Positions 5,303 through 6,927 of a stretch of DNA of 6,927 bases are shown piece by piece. Numbering within the stretch: position 1 is the first letter of the stretch; each line of letters opens with the position of its first letter. The stretch is from contig CALDLG010000161.1 in the NCBI GenBank assembly GCA_937910785.1, forward strand, positions 1-6,927, given 5' to 3'. Under the pieces are notes generated by a model that ran no database searches, had not been told where the DNA came from, and worked only from the letters and a program-made list of their open reading frames with translations. The position numbers and the translations under genes were made by a program. This DNA comes from an uncultured Lachnospiraceae bacterium. Its GTDB lineage: Bacteria; Bacillota; Clostridia; Lachnospirales; Lachnospiraceae.

Positions 5303-6358
5303 TTACACTTTTTTTCTCTCCGCTACCGGCGCGCTGCTCTCACGCACCACTAAAGACGGCGTTACCTTCTGGTGTCTCGGCACCTTCCTTCCTCTGGCAG
5401 CTGCGATCGCAGTATCCACCAGCTTTCTTCCAAATGTTACATAATCGTAATCAATGCTTGTAAGCTTCGGTATCATCAGGTTGGTAAGCTGTGTGTTATC
5501 ATAGCCGACGATTGAAATATCCTGCGGAATCCGGTACCCATGCTCTACCGCGCTTCGTACCGCTCCCGCCGCCGCAAAATCATTAATCGCGATCACCGCG
5601 GTCGGGATGTCTTCCAGCTCCAATACCTGATTCATCCCAAAATAACCCGTTTCATAGTCATAGCTTCCATCGATTACATATTCTTCTCTGTATGCTATTC
5701 CATATTTATCCAAAAGCTCCCGGTATTTCAGATACTTCGAATAAGTGGAGGTTACGTTTTTCCTTCCCCCGATCAAAGCGATCTTCCGGTGGCCAAGGCC
5801 AAGCAGATGTTTCAGCAGAAGTTCCAATGCCTGTTCCGCATCAATCTGCACTTCATAACAATTCGTCCCGTCAAGCTTGCCGGTTACTACCATCGGAATG
5901 GTCGCCGTCAGCTGATTCACTCTCTCCACATATTCTTCATTGGATACCAGATCGTCCGCCCGGCCGCCGAGCTGGATAACCGCCTCCACTCTCTGCTGCT
6001 GAAGCATCTCAAGATGAAAAAACTCCCGTTCCGTCACGCTGAGAGAATTGCATAAGAGCACCGTATAGCCGGCCTCCCTTGCCGCATTCTCACAGGCCAC
6101 AAAGACCTCTGCGTAATAAGGGTTGCGCACATCCGCCGACATAATGCCGATAACGCCGCTCTTCGTATCGGAAAGTCCACGCGCCATCGCATTCGGCGTA
6201 AAATTATACTTTTCGATCAGACCCTGAATCTTTTCCCGCTTCTCCTGACGCACATTGACATTATTGGTCAGGACTCTGGATACCGTAGAAGGCGAGACCC
6301 CCGCCTCTTTCGCAATATCGTATATGGTAATCGCTTTGTTTTCGGATGGATTCTGCAT
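5303..6358 (-). CDS. LacI/GalR-family transcriptional repressor
   Basis: A 351-residue DNA-binding regulator of the usual family length. Residues 11-30 form the helix-turn-helix (TIYDIAKEAG then VSPSTVSRVL, the recognition helix); the hinge helix lies near 52-64 (NFTPNAMARGLSD) with Leu62 at the position that enters the minor groove at a central CpG. From about 68 on is the periplasmic-binding-protein-like sensor domain (GVIGIMSADVRNPYY; GLGHRKIALIGG 187-198; IPTAVIAINDFAAAGA 251-266; ISIVGYDN 281-288), which should bind a sugar ligand. I take ATG 6358, with GGGG (6369-6366) seven bases upstream, over an upstream in-frame TTG at 6391 that would add 11 residues not typical of the family. It sits directly upstream of the transport operon in the same orientation with its own promoter and terminator, and is the best candidate to bind O1 and O2. 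Confidence 0.95.
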   Translation of the reverse strand: MQNPSENKAITIYDIAKEAGVSPSTVSRVLTNNVNVRQEKREKIQGLIEKYNFTPNAMARGLSDTKSGVIGIMSADVRNPYYAEVFVACENAAREAGYTVLLCNSLSVTEREFFHLEMLQQQRVEAVIQLGGRADDLVSNEEYVERVNQLTATIPMVVTGKLDGTNCYEVQIDAEQALELLLKHLLGLGHRKIALIGGRKNVTSTYSKYLKYRELLDKYGIAYREEYVIDGSYDYETGYFGMNQVLELEDIPTAVIAINDFAAAGAVRSAVEHGYRIPQDISIVGYDNTQLTNLMIPKLTSIDYDYVTFGRKLVDTAIAAARGRKVPRHQKVTPSLVVRESSAPVAERKKV

Positions 6359-6398
6359 GATATTTCCCCATTTAGTCCTCTTAACGACCAATGGAACA

Positions 6399-6412
6399 CA
6401 ACGGTCCCGTTG
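6399..6412. promoter_or_regulatory. Palindrome in the repressor leader
   Basis: CAACGG (6399-6404) and CCGTTG (6407-6412) form a 6-bp inverted repeat with a 2-bp centre, between the repressor promoter and its start codon. The centre is too short for a stable RNA hairpin with all pairs, so a protein-binding site is more natural. It does not match O1 or O2 (no TTGNAA half-site), so if it is an operator it may belong to another regulator. Confidence 0.4.
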
Positions 6413-6452
6413 CCCACTAAGAGTAATATCGTGTTATTAATACAGTACCATT

Positions 6453-6481
6453 ATGATAGGAAAAATTATCATTTCTGTCAA
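6453..6481 (-). promoter_or_regulatory. Sigma-A-type promoter of the repressor gene
   Basis: On the minus strand TTGACA (6481-6476) is followed by exactly 17 bases and TATCAT (6458-6453; five of six to TATAAT). Predicted start is near 6446, leaving about 88 bases of leader. No copy of the O1/O2 operator lies here, so autoregulation through that site is not seen. Confidence 0.78.
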
Positions 6482-6526
6482 GCCGAAGTCAGGTAATCCG
6501 CGGCTTTGGCAAATTGCCCCATTCAC

Positions 6527-6927
6527 TCATTGCTCCTGCTGCCGGAAGCGATACTTTCCTTTCCCGTGTCCGGCCACCGGCTCGATGCTCCCATGCTCTG
6601 CCATTTCACGCAAAAGCGCAGAGCTTCTTGTCGGCTTCAGTCCAAGTTCCCTCTGGACATCCGATCTTCCAAATGCAATCCGGGAACCCAGAGCCTCCCG
6701 TAACGTCTGAACATGAACAGCGGTCTTTGCTGTGAAAACATCCTCAATGTTCACTTTTTCTGCTCCAATGTTCACTTTTTCAGAGCCAATATTCACTTTT
6801 TCCGGTTTGTTGAAAGTGCCGCGGATGTGCAATGTCCGGTTATGAAGCGCGTGTTTCTCATTTAACAGGAGATCGCGAAGGAATATCTCAAGAAACTCTG
6901 TCGTCTCATGAATCCCGTTTTTCAGGT
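6527..6927 (-). CDS. Fic-family protein, C-terminal 132 codons (N-terminus beyond the window)
   Basis: The frame is open from the right edge to TGA at 6529-6527; an internal TTG at 6832 is not a real start. The first 35 visible residues (GIHETTEFLEIFLRDLLLNEKHALHNR) look like the last helices of a Fic domain. Then come three heptads EKVNIGS, EKVNIGA, EKVNIED (42-62) and a winged-helix region (68-128) ending EPVAGHGKGKYRFRQ, an ending I associate with Fic proteins of Firmicutes and Bacteroidetes. The catalytic HPFxxGNGR motif, if present, lies outside the window, so AMP-transfer activity cannot be judged. The gene precedes the repressor by about 170 bp, which contains the repressor promoter; no clear terminator separates them. 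A functional link to sugar use is not evident. Confidence 0.68.
   Translation of the reverse strand, partial: LKNGIHETTEFLEIFLRDLLLNEKHALHNRTLHIRGTFNKPEKVNIGSEKVNIGAEKVNIEDVFTAKTAVHVQTLREALGSRIAFGRSDVQRELGLKPTRSSALLREMAEHGSIEPVAGHGKGKYRFRQQEQ
6740..6802 (-). repeat. Three tandem 21-bp units encoding EKVNI heptads
   Basis: Three consecutive in-frame 21-base units (6802-6782, 6781-6761, 6760-6740) encode EKVNIGS, EKVNIGA and EKVNIED. Units one and two differ from each other at few bases; the third diverges at its end. Because unit length is a multiple of three, gain or loss of a unit would keep the frame. Confidence 0.85.

Noticed and set aside
6359..6391. TTG start for the LacI-family repressor
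   Set aside because: The ATG at 6358 has a usable ribosome binding site and places the helix-turn-helix at the usual distance from the N-terminus.
6480..6526. Terminator after the Fic-family gene
   Set aside because: AAGCCG/CGGCTT can pair (6480-6485 with 6501-6506) but the loop is 15 nt and no U-run follows; it also overlaps the repressor -35 hexamer.
6745..6802. CRISPR-like repeat
   Set aside because: The 21-bp units are directly abutting with no spacers and are in frame within a coding sequence.
6527..6832. A separate 101-residue gene starting at TTG 6832
   Set aside because: The same frame stays open to the window edge with Fic-like residues upstream, so this is the tail of a larger gene.

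Overview
The window looks like a stretch of a Clostridia (most likely Lachnospiraceae) chromosome. The GC content is moderate, Shine-Dalgarno sites are purine-rich, A/T-flanked terminator hairpins are present, and protein family composition fits. The family-level placement is inference from protein style, not from a marker gene. Every credible gene lies on the minus strand, so transcription runs from high to low coordinates.

Layout in transcription order: (1) the C-terminal 132 codons of a Fic-family protein (6927-6527, cut by the window edge), with three EKVNI heptads and a winged-helix tail; (2) a LacI-family repressor (6358-5303) with its own sigma-A-type promoter (6481-6453) and a terminator-like hairpin (5227-5198); (3) a regulatory region with a TTGACA-N16-TATGGT promoter (5038-5011) flanked by two near-identical LacI-type operators 63 bp apart; (4) two CUT1-type sugar ABC permeases (4912-3980 and 3966-3043); (5) an 81-nt intergenic element that folds as a perfect three-way junction (3042-2962), then a lipoprotein substrate-binding protein (2873-1173); (6) a rho-independent terminator (1120-1083) and, beyond it, a GH35 beta-galactosidase-type enzyme (1001 to the left edge, 333 codons visible, C-terminus missing).

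Together this reads as a regulated glycan-use locus. A lipoprotein captures an oligosaccharide, two permeases carry it in (the ATPase is not here and is probably a shared MsmX-type subunit encoded elsewhere), and a cytoplasmic GH35 removes terminal beta-galactosyl or related residues. The LacI protein is the natural candidate for binding the two operators and releasing them when a sugar ligand is present. The real substrate cannot be read from sequence alone.

The most unusual points are non-coding: a run of eight G (minus strand) inside the promoter spacer, the three-way-junction element between permease and binding protein, two mutually exclusive hairpins just before the GH35 ribosome binding site, and an operon-internal terminator. 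No CRISPR array, tRNA, rRNA, insertion sequence or obvious new defence system is visible.
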